Origin: Phoronis australis
Lineage: Eukaryota; Phoronida; Phoronidae
Length of the DNA: 64,000 bases
Direction: 5' to 3'
Assembly (NCBI GenBank): GCA_002633005.1
Contig: NMRA01000210.1
Span: 580,178-644,177, forward strand
Part shown: positions 21,051-33,900 of the stretch, in pieces
Layout of the letters: each line of letters begins with the position of its first letter
Numbering within the stretch: position 1 is the first letter of the stretch
Position numbers and translations under genes: made by a program
The notes under the pieces: model-generated
Seen by the model: the letters and a program-made list of their open reading frames with translations, nothing else
What the model was told of the DNA's origin: nothing
Database searches by the model: none

Positions 21051-24000
21051 TCATTGCAAACCTGGAAGTGAAACGAGAATTGATTGCACTGACCAACCTT
21101 CGAAATAATTCACTACAGCGAAACACGACAAAGAAGGCAGACTGGAGGTCATTGATGAACTTGTATATCTTTTCATTTCAACTCAAAAGACTCAAGATTC
21201 ATGGTAAAATCAACTGTAAAAAACCAAACACTTAAGAAAGTGGTCTCTTATTAGTTACAACAGTTTTACATATAACATAAATTTATTACAAATTCACTCA
21301 ACTCCATTAACTAATGTTCTGGTGTGCTCTGTGGCTGTTGCGGACAACGGACTCATTGGGTGCATTAATCGACCTTTCCAAAAAATAATTCTTTCGTAAA
21401 CCAACATTTTTTTAATAAATTATGGACCATTCTTCTACTGCTAATCATAAAGACTTGAACCAACACAAGCTAAACGTTATCAATTCAAGTGGCTACTCAA
21501 ACAATAGCTAAAAAATATTCATTTCAACATTCATGAAAACTGGGCTACATACCGTAATTCGTTTTACACTGCTTTAGGGCTTCGTTAAAACCAGAGCATA
21601 TTGAAATATCGGACTGGTTTTGTGTACAGTTTAAAAACTGCTGTAATTCGTAGGCGCAAGGCCCTGTTGTCTGTTGTTGCTGCTGTTGTGGCGCCACCTC
21701 TGGGGCAGGAGCTGATGCGTACTGTCCACCACCTCCAGTCATTGCGTGGCCGATTGTATGACCCTAGGAAACAATGAAAATATTACACCAGCTGAAAATT
21801 ACAGTCCAATTACACGTGTTGTAGATTACAATTTGGTTTTAAGGTTCGGATGGAAATTGTTTAAATTACGGGAAAGACTTGATGCTAATGTAAACATAGT
21901 CTTCTATTCAATGTAATGTTTCCTTATGCACACTTACCACGGCTGAACCCACAGCCACGCCTGCTGCTGTGGAAGCCATGTTTGCAAACATTCCTGGTTG
22001 TCGAGGCTGGGCTATAGGAGCTGCAGGAGCAGCGGCAGGGGCGTGAGCAGGGGCTGATGAAAACTGTCTCCTCTGAACAGGGGCACTGAAAGTTATATGA
22101 GAAAGGACATATTATTTGATGACAAATGAGACAACTTAATGAACAAAACTGGTATCAAGTTGTTTTTGACTCAGATTAGAAGAAATTTCTGGGTTTGCGA
22201 AGAATTGAAATTTCTTCGCTGCCTGATACCATGCTCGGTGGACAAAATGATCCGCCGGGTCAGACAAGTTACAAAACTTTTTTTTAATCAAGTTTATTAG
22301 ATAACCAAGTAAGTGATTACATAGCAAAAACAAGTCCTTACAGACATGTATCACCGGTTGTACGAAGTACATCTGGAGCTAAGCCGCAGTCATACATTTC
22401 ACACAAACACACACAAAACCTGCTTTGCTTACATTGTATATTAAATACTGTGCTAGAGTATGGCTGTAACGATTTGCCATTCGTTTTCAAAATATCCTAA
22501 GCATCCGTTTTTTGTGAAAATATACTTAAGCTTTTTCAGATAATAAGCCAATTCAATTTTGAAGACTGCGGTGGAAGGTACCTGGCACTGCAATCAGCGG
22601 GACAAGATGTGTCTTTTTGCTAGCCATAAAATAACATTAAGTGACACGCTCCTCTTCCGCTCCTTTTGCCAGAAAGTTTTCCGAAAGAACAGCCAAAGAA
22701 CAAATGAATTAGTTCCTCTGACCTCCCACGACAGAAGCTACATAGATCGTAGTCACTAGCACCTACTTGTAACAATAGTTTGTACCTATTATTCTATGGA
22801 TAATTCTCATCTGCAGCCACTTTAGACGTATATCATTGACTGGACTTAAGGCAAAAGCGTTAGTTTACGTAAAATATCTTGCCACTCAAATTCGAACTTC
22901 TCAATTACAAAATCAGTTTCCCATTTTCATAAAAATTTTGGCCTTTTATACATATTTTCCATAAAAACCTTGTAAAAAGCCCGAGTTCCCTTCTTATCAT
23001 GTGTCATATTTTGTAGCAGCATTGGAAATAGTGAAAATTTTGCTTGAAAATTGTTCATTTCTTTGCATTTAAGTAACTGTCTAATGTTGAATTTTGCGGA
23101 GAATCGAGTGTAAGATAAGAGTTGTCCATTCTGTTTATATAAATCGCAAACAAATCTTATGCCTTTTTCATTCCACAATCGAATGTAAGCAGGTTCATGA
23201 TAAATCAAGATATTAGAATTAAACCATAAAGGTTGATAAATTTCCAAACCTTGTGGTGTATTTGTAAGCGATAAAATTCAAAATCTGAATTAAACGCATC
23301 TGCCCAAAAAAGCTTTTACATCTACCTCCTAAATACTTGAACTAAGCATCTCCCATCTGACTGACGTGTGTTTAATAAATCCAAATACAAGAAGAAATAC
23401 TTTCCAAGCAGAACCAGAATTCTGTAAAGCTTTTCTAATCCACGTAATTTTTAATGACTTAATGGAAGATTCAATGTGTATCATGTTTGCTCCCCCTCTG
23501 GAGAAATTTTGACACAGATTTCGAGATTTTTTTTTTCATTTTTATATCTCCAAATAAATTTGTGAAAAAAACCTTCGATTTTTAGCATAAATTTTTAAGG
23601 GGATGGGAGACTTAAGAACAGGTGTGTCAATTTGGAAATTAATAACATTTTAACAACACAAATTTTTCCTAGGACTGTAAGTGGTCTTTGAGACCAATAC
23701 CCAATCTCTTTTTCTATTTCCTGCAACTTCTCAGTATAATTGAATTCAGTTATTTTAGATAGGTCAACACAGAAATTTATTAACAGCCTTTTAAAACTAC
23801 TAGACCATAAAACGTTTTCTCCAGATGGTAATTTAATTTTGTTCCATCTATTAGCTCATATCCATGAGCAACATTTTTTTCATGTAGGGTTTTAGACCAG
23901 AGAATTTAGAAAATTGGTCTTTCTTAAGCGATTTGTCTGAGCCATCTAAAACAAAAACTGTATCATCTGCATATTGAATTAACTTAATTTCATGATCACC

Positions 24001-24789
24001 AACCCTGATTCCTTTTATTTCATTGTTTTCCCTAAAAAGTACTCCTAGAATTTCGGCACACAAAATAAAAAAGACACGGAGAAATAGGGTCCCCCAGCTT
24101 ACAGCCTCTTAAAAAACCGTGAAGCTATTCCATTTTGCATGACGCACAGGCTTGATCCATAGTTAAGAATTTTAATCCATTTGAAAACTCACCGATGAGT
24201 TACAGATGGACGGCTAAGTGTAGAGTTATCGACATCGTGACTTTATGCGACAAACCGGCAATTTCTGTACCGTCCTTGACCTCAAACCGTCAAAGTGCGA
24301 GGTATGTGTGGGTTTTTTGGGCACTTTTTTGTGCTTTGACTGCGAATTTCTTGCGAACTCGCTGGAGCAGGACACCGTGAGTGGTATTTTAAGAAAGAAC
24401 AATTGCTCATGGTTTGTTGAACCCGTTTTGTGTAAATTTATTGAGTAACTCAATGATTGAGTTATGTGTTTGATATGGACGGCTGAATCGAAGCCCCTGA
24501 GGAAATTCTAGTCCCGAGTATTATATGTAGTGTATTGGGGACGATCAGAAGCTGAGGACGCCTGTGGGTGTACTCAGTGCCAGTGTAGGCTACTGAGTGA
24601 GTGTAGTGTAGGGCCCACTGCAGTACTGGCCCTACTAATCGGCTAATGCTACTGGAAAACACGTTTGCGTCTGCAAGTTACAGACGCCGCTAGTTTCTAA
24701 AACACATTCTAAGATTAATGACGACAATGCTGACAAACTTGCCTGGGAGGACTTCGCCTCATTCCACCACCACCTCCTCGTCTTGGCAT
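21051..24789 (-). CDS. CHCHD2: CHCHD2/CHCHD10 homologue, twin CX9C mitochondrial protein, spliced
   Basis: Small protein of the mitochondrial intermembrane space linked to cytochrome oxidase function and cristae maintenance; in vertebrates CHCHD2 also acts in the nucleus (family knowledge). Exons in transcript order: 24789-24743, 22085-21938, 21763-21553, 21061-21051. Phases agree and give 138 aa (human CHCHD2 151, CHCHD10 142). The N-terminus MPRRGGGGGMRRSPP is basic and fits an import signal. The central hydrophobic block (MASTAAGVAVGSAVGHTIGH, from about residue 52) is the family hallmark, followed by a Gln-rich linker. The CHCH domain has C101-x9-C111 and C121-x9-C131, with QNQSDISIC between them. 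The end is NYGLQ. Intron 1 uses a GC donor. The invertebrate gene may be ancestral to both vertebrate paralogues. Confidence 0.93.
22900..24190 (-). mobile_element. Degraded LINE (L1/Tx1-like) in CHCHD2 intron 1
   Basis: On the minus strand a reverse-transcriptase core is readable near 24150-23850. It has a GDPISPCLF-like motif, then IQYADDTVFVLDGS with the YADD catalytic box (within 24063-23851). Further down (23247-22927) comes an ORF2 C-terminal-like stretch with PLWFNSNI and GTRAFYK. Frames change several times, so the copy is dead. It accounts for most of the intron. Confidence 0.65.
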
Positions 24790-24973
24790 TATGAAATATA
24801 TATTTTGAAGCACCAACCAACGACGCAACCACCGTGTGTAGAAGCTCTTTCGTAACTGAGTCGTGTTCCTGACGTTCTAGAACAAGAACACGGTCTGATG
24901 CAATTTCTTGATTTTGATTGGTCGTTACTTCGGCACGCTCCCTCTGGCCGTTATAGGTACTACGCTTTCCAGC
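24790..24973. promoter_or_regulatory. 184-bp bidirectional promoter, CHCHD2 / CHEK2
   Basis: The two start codons face away from each other with only 184 bp between them, so both 5' UTRs and core promoters must share or overlap this space (or an upstream exon exists). Visible elements are an inverted CCAAT box (GATTGG, 24916-24921) and the palindrome GTTCTAGAAC (24874-24883), which contains TTCTAGAA, a heat-shock-element-like core. Flanking inverted CGTGTTC / GAACACG lie at 24862-24868 and 24886-24892. No TATA box is clear. Confidence 0.7.
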
Positions 24974-27900
24974 ATGTCTCAGCCACAGTCACAGAGCCAA
25001 ACTCATAGTAGTGGATCTGCTGGGACTGGAGGAACAGCGTCTAGTGTGGAGACTTTACCGACCCAGGAACTTCATGAAGGATCGTATTCAGATGATGAAG
25101 TTGGACAGATTTCATTGTGGGGTCGTCTCTTACCGTTAGACAACTGTGCAGGCATTGGTAAACAACGCCACCACACGTCTTCCGACTAACTCAAACCCCC
25201 CGGGAGCTCATTTTCTCCTCAGGAATTAGGCTGGGGACATTCTTTTGCAATGTTATAAAATTCCAGCTTGTGCAATGCCAGCAGTAAACACTGAGAGTTC
25301 GTGACACATTGGGATATTAAAAATTTGTTGAATCCTATAACTGGGACATGTGCCAGGGGATAGATGAAGGTATGGGACATGTCATTATGACATTATGATA
25401 AAGTCTGCTGGGTGACTCTTTTCACTAGTTTCCTAACAAAAGGGTGTTTTTGGTAAAATTTTTTATCAAAAAGGTGCCAATTCCAACAAGTCCCCTGCAA
25501 AAGGTTTCACTTTGTCTTTTGTAGTTCGAAACTACAGAATGTTCCTTTTTCCAAATGTACAGAAGGGTTTTGATGTCAGTGAACATCTCCTTTACTTCAG
25601 CACAGCCAGTTTATTTATATTCTTTCAGGCACACCTTCTGTTGTAAGTTAGTGGTGTGTATAATTAGCTGATCAGCCTTGCTGGAGACTTTCAAGTGAAT
25701 ATATAGCTCAAGTATTGCTGTTACTCGACCAATTTTAAAAGAACCCATGAGTTTAGTTTCTACTCCTGTATTCAGATTACTTGTTTCCATCAGTTTTCAT
25801 GTTTCAAAAAGAAAATGGAAACACAGAGACTAGATGCTTTCAAGCCTTCTGTTTAGATCTATGATCTGATAAGAGACAGTAATTACCTTCACTGTGTGAC
25901 CTTGGTGAATAGAGTCACTTTAGTTATTGACTGATGACTAGCCCCCTAGTGAGAATGGAATGTGAGTAGAACTGGTCAGCTGACCATGTAACATTGGAGA
26001 AATTCAAAAGATTTCTCCAAATCAGTCCTGATCTCATTTAAAGGACATGTTTACAGCATTCTAATATGAAAGCTGTATTTTGCCCTTTTTACTGGCTAAA
26101 AAAGAAAATCAAATTGGTCTTGTGATATATTTCTGGCTTACTGTGATAAGGTTATATTTACCAATGAGAACATCACTAAAACTGCAAATTCAAGAATGCC
26201 TCATGTGGCCATTGCCTGGAACTTGAGTTGCTGGCTCATTCGACAACAATTCAAGATAGGATGAACATGGGAACGTCCGTTTGAGATTGGGTAACTCGAC
26301 CTGTTTGTGTACCTTGTAATCTGCCACATTGATCAGACACCATGCTGCTATAGTTAATTACATCGCCTCAGGCTGCTGGTGTTATCAATAATCAGACCCA
26401 TTATAAACACACAGGGGACGCCGATGGTATTTTTAAATTTTTTCATTTTTGAAAGTTTTTTTATAAAATTTTTGAATGGTTAGTGAAAAGTACATGTGAT
26501 TGTGTTTTGAATTTCGAAAATGGTACAAGAAAAGTAACAGTTTTACAAAGTAAAAGTTTTATATGTTGCCATATTATGCTCTTCATTCTGCTGGAGGGGC
26601 AACATAATTGGACCAATTACCAAGCCAGCAGCCAGCAGTTGGATTTTGAGGTAAGCCAAGTGTCATCATACAATTCTTGGTATGATGAATTGTGATCTGT
26701 CACCAATTTCGTATTCTGGTGTGTACTTTCTCGTGGCTAATTTTCAGATCTTTGCAAGGATGTCTACACATTTGGACGGGCTGCTGACAAGTGTGATGTT
26801 GCTCTTCAAATGACAAATGCGTGTTTCAAGGCCTACAGCTCTACACACTTCAAGATTCACAGGGTATCTATACACTACACTGGTATGCCTATAAATACCA
26901 AATGCAAATGAGTGTTACTAATTTAAACCCTAACTTCAACGGAATTTTGTTATTTTAGATGTATTGGTCTATCCAGGTTGTCCTAGCAAAGCCTTAGCAA
27001 AATAAGAAAACGCAAATTCAATCACACAAGTGATAGGAGAGGCTGCCGTATTGCATCACTGCAAGATTCCAGGCAAAACTACAAAAGACCGATAACATTT
27101 GTACAGAATAGAAGTTTGAATAGGACACCATTGCGTGCGGGTGTTATTCGCAACTGTTTGAAGGTGATTGTCGCAGTGATGTAGGCAATAGTAAGCCAAT
27201 ATGCCTAACAGTTCGTTACATTTGACAATTTATGGCACTAATGCACTCAGAGAGATGCTCTTAACATACTGTAGGAACCAAATGTCAGGGCTTGGAATTT
27301 TCCGCGAAAACGCGGATTTCCGCTTTTTTCAAATGTGCTTTCCGCTTTTTTTATAATATTTCCACGTAAAAAAATCGGATTTGATATAAAATTTGCGCGG
27401 CAAATTCCTTTCTTACCGTGGCGTTGCACACGACGTTCACCTCAAAAAGCGGAAGTTGCTCTTTATGTTTCGGAGGAATGTAAATTGTCAACATTGCCGT
27501 GGCATCTGGGACAGCGTGGTGGGATTTTCAATGGCGTCTCGTGTTATTGTTAAGCGCGGCGACAAATACTACCGCTTTGCGGCCAAAAATGTGTGGGTTG
27601 GGAGTGGATGGGCGAGCTAAAAGGACGCAGACGCATGCTACTGATGGTGGTAACGTTTTTTTTTTAGTCCTCCCGATTTTTGTCGGGGGAAGGTTCACAT
27701 TGACCATTTCAAGGCTGGTTATCGGGCATGATTTGAGAAGAACTGACACATTGCTATTACGGTTGAAATTCTCCAGTTTGAGACATTCTCGAAAATTTGG
27801 AACTATGAAATTCAGGCCAAAATTGAATCGTCTTGATTTTTATGAACGATTTTGGGTATTCATCATATTAATTCTCAAAATATTGGGACACTGCATTTTT

Positions 27901-30900
27901 TATCAACGGGGTCTGGAAATAGATTTGGTAGTGTCGACATCCATTCAGAGTCAAGTTGTTAACTGGGGTTTTGTACACCATGTCAGTCGGTTACACGTAC
28001 ACCCAGAGGGATAGAGCAAGGGTTTTATTTCTGCTTCCCAACAGTGTGTATGTATGTTTTGGTCATATAGGTGTCTCTGCTGGTAATTTTAAGCTATGCA
28101 GCATTTTCACAAACATTCAAGTCTGGTCTGCACACCACCTATTGGCCACATCACATCTATGTTTATATAGCTTTTTGTTGTGTGAGAGTTAACATTGTAG
28201 TATTCTGTTACAGGAATCCACCAACATGGGCATTCATGTATTCTTAACAGATCTCTCTAGCAATGGCACGTTCATCAATGGAGAAAAAGTCGGTAAATAA
28301 TGAAGCATTCCGCGTAGTTTTGCCTGTATTCTGAACACACCTCTCAAGTTAATCCATATTTACCAATGCAGGGGTGGATCCAGAATTTTGTTTTAGGGCG
28401 GGCCCTGGGCAGAATAGTAGCCAGGATTTTGCCCATCAGACATTTGCACCCCTGAACTGCCAAATGGAATCTGGGAGAATTTTAAGGATGGCATGACCCC
28501 CATGTCCCCCTACCCCTAAATCCGCCACTGCAATGGAGAAAAAGTGTAATTGACGAGAGATTTGTCATTTCCATTAATTAATGTCCTACTTCACAAGTAT
28601 TGACTTCTGTGTAAACTTAAATAGACAATGAGTGTTATGAGAGCCCGAAGTCCAATAACTGAACTTCAAACATAGTTTTGGTGTCGCTGTTTTACTATTC
28701 TGCGAAGTGGAGATGGAGAACTTGGATTTTGTGCTGGTTTACATTATGATTTGCTTAGATGAGTACACGGTTGAAGTAATACCTGGTGATACCTAAATTG
28801 AAGCCTCAAACTTGAGTTCCAACTAGTTCGAGGTAGAAATTTTTTTGGGGTCAACAAATGCAAACTTGGATAGTAAAGTCGTCTGCATAAACCATGTTCA
28901 TGAGAACAAAATCAAAGAAACTTAGTTATTGTTCATATTACGAATAGAACAGAAAATATGAAAACACAAACATATCTGGCCACCATGTAAGTTCTGTTGG
29001 TTTACAACAACTGACTGTAGCCGTGGTTTTTGGTTAACATAACAGTTTGTCGCATGATTTTGCAAGATCATGATTTTGTAAGGATTTTTTACGCTATGTT
29101 CATTTATTAGCAGAATTTTTTGGGTTTTGATAGTTAGTCGTAATGGATTAGTACATATGCAATAAAGCAAATATACATAAGATAGGCAGTAGATGAGTGG
29201 AGTGAAGTCGTGTTATATCTTTAGTGCACAGGATGAATAAACTAAAAAATATTGTATGAAAATGATTTGAGAGCAATATCTGTTTACAATGAATATCGTT
29301 TTTGTAGGGAAAGAGAACAGACAAGCTCTACAAAACAATGATGAAATAGCTCTGGCTATAAAGAAAAATAAAGGTAGGGAAGGTGGACTGTTTTATACCA
29401 TTAGCATGGCCAATGTCGTCTGCTTTGTATTCAAATTGGCTGTGTATTCAGTAATGATAATTTTATTTTGGCAAATGTGTATGGTGTAGTTGAATGGGAA
29501 ATGTCTTTGTCTATCATAAAATGCACTTTTATGAGATTCTCTGAAAGGGTTTAAGGTGGCCGTGAAGAAGCATGTCCATAAACATTGACTTGCGAAGTAG
29601 AAAGATGTTTTTGACTACCGCACTGTTCTTGTTTATTTTAGTCTTCGTTTTCATGGATGTGAATGCTAATGAAGACAGTGATTTACCTCCAGAAATCAGA
29701 GCCCGCTACAGAATATCCAAGGAACTTGGCCGGTAATGTGCTTTGCGTGATGCAGCAATAAATCATCGACAGCAATGACTGAATGTAGCTGCAACCCATT
29801 AAAATAATCTGTCAAAATAAAGTTTGTAGAATGGATGTTCAGCGCCACCTACAGTTCAAATGTGGTGTGGATTGAAGATGTAAAGCATTATGGATTTTAC
29901 AGCCTTCTTTAAAATTCTTCATCGTCTCATTCAATTACCCCTGTTGTTGGCCATGATTTTCACATCATTGTTCAAAAAATCAAACATCATCAAATATCAC
30001 TGGCTGTTCATTACATTTTTGCATTAAAGCAATATGAGAGTAACCTATTACAGTTTTATTTTCAGAGGTGCCTGTGGAGTTGTCAAACTTGCATTTGAGA
30101 AGGGATCATGTCGAAAGTTTGCTGTTAAAGTAATAACAAAGAAAAAGTTTTCTGTGAACAATCCCGCGGCTGTGGTATGTTTTCTTCAAAGTCAGGACTC
30201 AATACATTCGCTATTCATACATTCATACACATTATCAGACTCAAAATGGTCATATCACATGACCTAATAATTGCAATTTTTACCGGGGCTCCAGTTCCGG
30301 ATCTTATGCAGTCCGTGTATTAAAGGTGCTGGACCTAAGTTGGCAAATAAGATGGTTAAAATTCAAATTAAATCAGATTTTTTGTATGTCATACTTTGAA
30401 ACGAAGTATGGTCCTCAATCCAGGTGTAAAATTTCCTTAAATCTGTGTGTCCGTGCATTCTCTAACAATAATAAGAGAAAAAGTTTTATTCAGTGTTCCG
30501 AGAAAAGTTCGAAACATTGACAATCTAATTCCAATTACCTCAATTAAAACGTTATAGTTTCAATTCCAAACAATTCACATCCAACAAGAAAGGGTAAAAA
30601 CAAGAATTCAGCAACTTCAAAACACCCCAGCCCACTGAGCCATACAATTCGTTTTATCAGGTTGAAAAGAAATGTTACACGTGCTGTACAGTCGACTGTG
30701 CAAGGGAAAGCCAAGTTGATTTGAATTTAGGCCTTGTCTCTGTGTGTTTTGTAATTTACTGTGTAGTTGATCTGTTGTTTTTTTTTCAGAGTAACATCAA
30801 GCAGGTGATGAGCGAAGTAAATATTCTACGTTCACTAAAACACGTAAGGGGAAGATTTTTGTCTTTGAACTGCACACAGCTTCATACTTGAATCATATGC

Positions 30901-33900
30901 TGATGTGTGCAGGTGCATTGTGTTTCATCCTTGTTGGTCTGTCTGTCTGCTTATCTGCCTGTTTGCCTGTCTGTCTGTTTGTCTGTTATACACTTGTAGC
31001 CTTGAATCCATGTGTTTCTATCCAGGACCCGAGACAAAACTATGTCTTGAAGATTGATAAACTGATAAATCATGTCACTTGAAAAAATTTACTTAGAGTG
31101 TGCTTGCCAATTTGTTATTTTTTCAGTCAAGTCTCAAGTACAGTTTGGTGGTCTCAGGCCCTGGAATCTTACCGTTTTTTTGTTGTTTTTTTTTTTTTGG
31201 TATTGCGCCCCAGTAGGGTCTTTTACACTAGCCAATGTTCACCATATGTCTGCAGTCATTCTCTCTGGAGTATATTAACTATGGAGGAAAACCAGACCAT
31301 GGTTTTGTATCCATAGCAGCCATGGTTTTAGTATTGGCATATATTCTGGGCTAAACCACTGTTCCTCAATAGTACACAATTTATATGGCCTTGGAGAAAA
31401 GTAGACATCTCTCCAGGACTTTTTTAAAGCCCCATGCAGCGGGTACCCGATTGGGTTTAAATTCAAATTAAAGTAAATCAGGTTTGCAATAGTGAAATAT
31501 CCAACTGCTCTGAGAACTGTTTGACTTCATTTAGTCCTCAGAACAGCTGAGTAAAACTGTCCAAGTTCCGCTGTTAAATAAGGATATACCCACTCACAAG
31601 CTGGTGTTACACTACAAAAATGTATTGAAACACTTGTTTTAAATACCTATTCTGAAAAATGATGAAAATAAGTATACAGTTTGACTTGGAATGCACTCAA
31701 CCCAGCCAGTTACTTGTGTTCATTTTTGTAATAATAGTACTTAATAATGATACTGTTGGATGGACATTCACTTTTGAAAGCAAAAACAATAACATCAGGA
31801 ATGTTATTCCCAATGGTGACTGTGTAAAAACTGTGAGAAGAGAAAGTTAGGAGCATACGACATCTACCCGTTCATGGCTGAAATTTGCACAGTTCATACA
31901 GAAGGTTCAACAAGAAAGTAGTCTTGGGACAATGTTAATAGTGAGTGAACTACTTTCCTCCATTAACCTGCTGCAATACCAAGGGAGCTAATTTTTACCT
32001 TTTTTGAACAATTTGAACAGAATTCAGGGATGAGTTGCATAAAGCTTCATAAGTTATCTGCTGGATAAGTTTAATTGTTGCATGACGTCACGTGCGTTGT
32101 ACAACAACAACGTTACGCGTGATAATGCGACGTCATTGTTGCTATACGGCGTATAACTTTTATGCAACTGGGCCTTGTTGATGTCGTGTTGTTACCATTC
32201 ATGACCAATGTATTTGAGTTGGTCACAGCCCCCTCACGTGAACGAAATCACCACAGGTACCCCATTAGCTAAACAAAAGGGACGCATGGGACTTTAGTTA
32301 CTTATCACTGGTCAGTATCAGCATTTGTCTCGCCTTTTCCATTTTAGCCATCCATCATTGGCATAGAAGACGTCCACGACACGGAAGACTTTGTGTTCAT
32401 TGTACTCGAACTGGTCAAGGGAGGTGAACTGTTTGATAAAATAGTCAAACTGGGTCAGTTGTCCGAGTCTCTAAGCAAGCTGTATTTCTATCAGATTCTT
32501 CTTGCCATGAAGTACTTGCACGACCAGGAGATCACACACAGGGATTTGAAGCCTGAAAACATTTTACTGGCTACGGAGAATGATGAAACTTTAGTGAAGG
32601 TACTTTAAGCGTCATTGCTACTGTGACTTAATCAATATACCTTTACCGTAAATGTGTAGCGATCCTTTCAGAATTTTTAAACCAAAAACTAAATCTGGTA
32701 TTGCCTTCTCAATGCCAATTGACATCATTTCGATATTTGTAATACTACTCACAATGTGATGTTGAAAGTTCTTGGGTCCTGTCAGATGAATCCGCATTTT
32801 GCAGTGAAATTAATGGTAATTTGTTTCTCTAAAGAGTGGCTTAGAAATAATTTCTGCGAAAGTGAAGGTTTGGTTATGTCTCAGGCGAATTCAATGAGAC
32901 ACAATCGAGTATGATAATAAATTGAATTTTTTGACCGTCAGTTGCTGCTGTCTACAGAATGATGGTTAGGTGTACTTGAAGTCACATGATAAAGTTACTG
33001 CCTTGGGCCATGTAATGCATCATAAGTGTCACATAGAGAGAGAGAGTACTAACCTGCGTCACGGTTTATGACCCTTTTGTCCGCTTTCCTAATATATAAG
33101 CAGGCTTTCGCATATCCAGTGTATTTTTTTCTTGTATCATGGGCAAGAATTTTGGCATTGTCCCAGTTTATTATATGGTTGTATTTGATTGTGTCTCATG
33201 AAGTTCACTTGATATTTGACTCACAAATCGGATGATATTATTTAGTAAGAGTGGTTAATATGTCTTTGTTACTGTATGAAGACCTGCGCGTCATCCATTC
33301 TAAGACAAATATTACTGCTGCATAGTGAGTAGAGAATATTATTAAGGAACTGTAATGTACCTTGAAAATAAAAGGTAATTCATCGTTTGCATCAAAAACT
33401 TTACAACCCGTCCAATTATACGAACACAATGGAATGAGTAAAACAGAATACTAAAAGATTAATTCCTGGAAGAACAATACTATTTGTTACTAAACAAATT
33501 GATTATTTAGGCATCATAAAAAGTTGTATTTAGGTACTAAATATGACAATAGTACAGGTAGGAGCTGACTTTGAAATGTAAGGATGGATTCTCACGAACT
33601 GTTTCAGATGGACAAAAGGTGCATTGATCGTGTGTGGGTCCGTGTCTGTGTTCTACTGGCTACAGTTGTTTTACAGGTGACAGATTTTGGTCTTTCCAAA
33701 TTCATTGATGCCAATACCATGCTGCGCACATTCTGTGGAACGCCAAACTACCTGGCCCCAGAAATTCTCACCACAGCAGGAATGGGCAGCTATACAAAAG
33801 CAATAGATTGTTGGAGCCTAGGAGTCATTCTGTTTGTGTGGTAAGAGACATTTGGTGTCATAATTCTCATGTGTTCCTCTGTGACTGTATTGAACTCTTC

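Noticed and set aside
21545-21742. CHCHD2 as an intronless 65-aa protein ending NYGM
   Set aside because: The frame continues upstream through an acceptor into the conserved GHTIGH block, and a donor overlaps the apparent end.
27499-28014. 171-aa ORF in CHEK2 intron 2
   Set aside because: It starts inside the hAT-like repeat and runs into unrelated sequence; no domain, and CHEK2 exons on both sides join without it.
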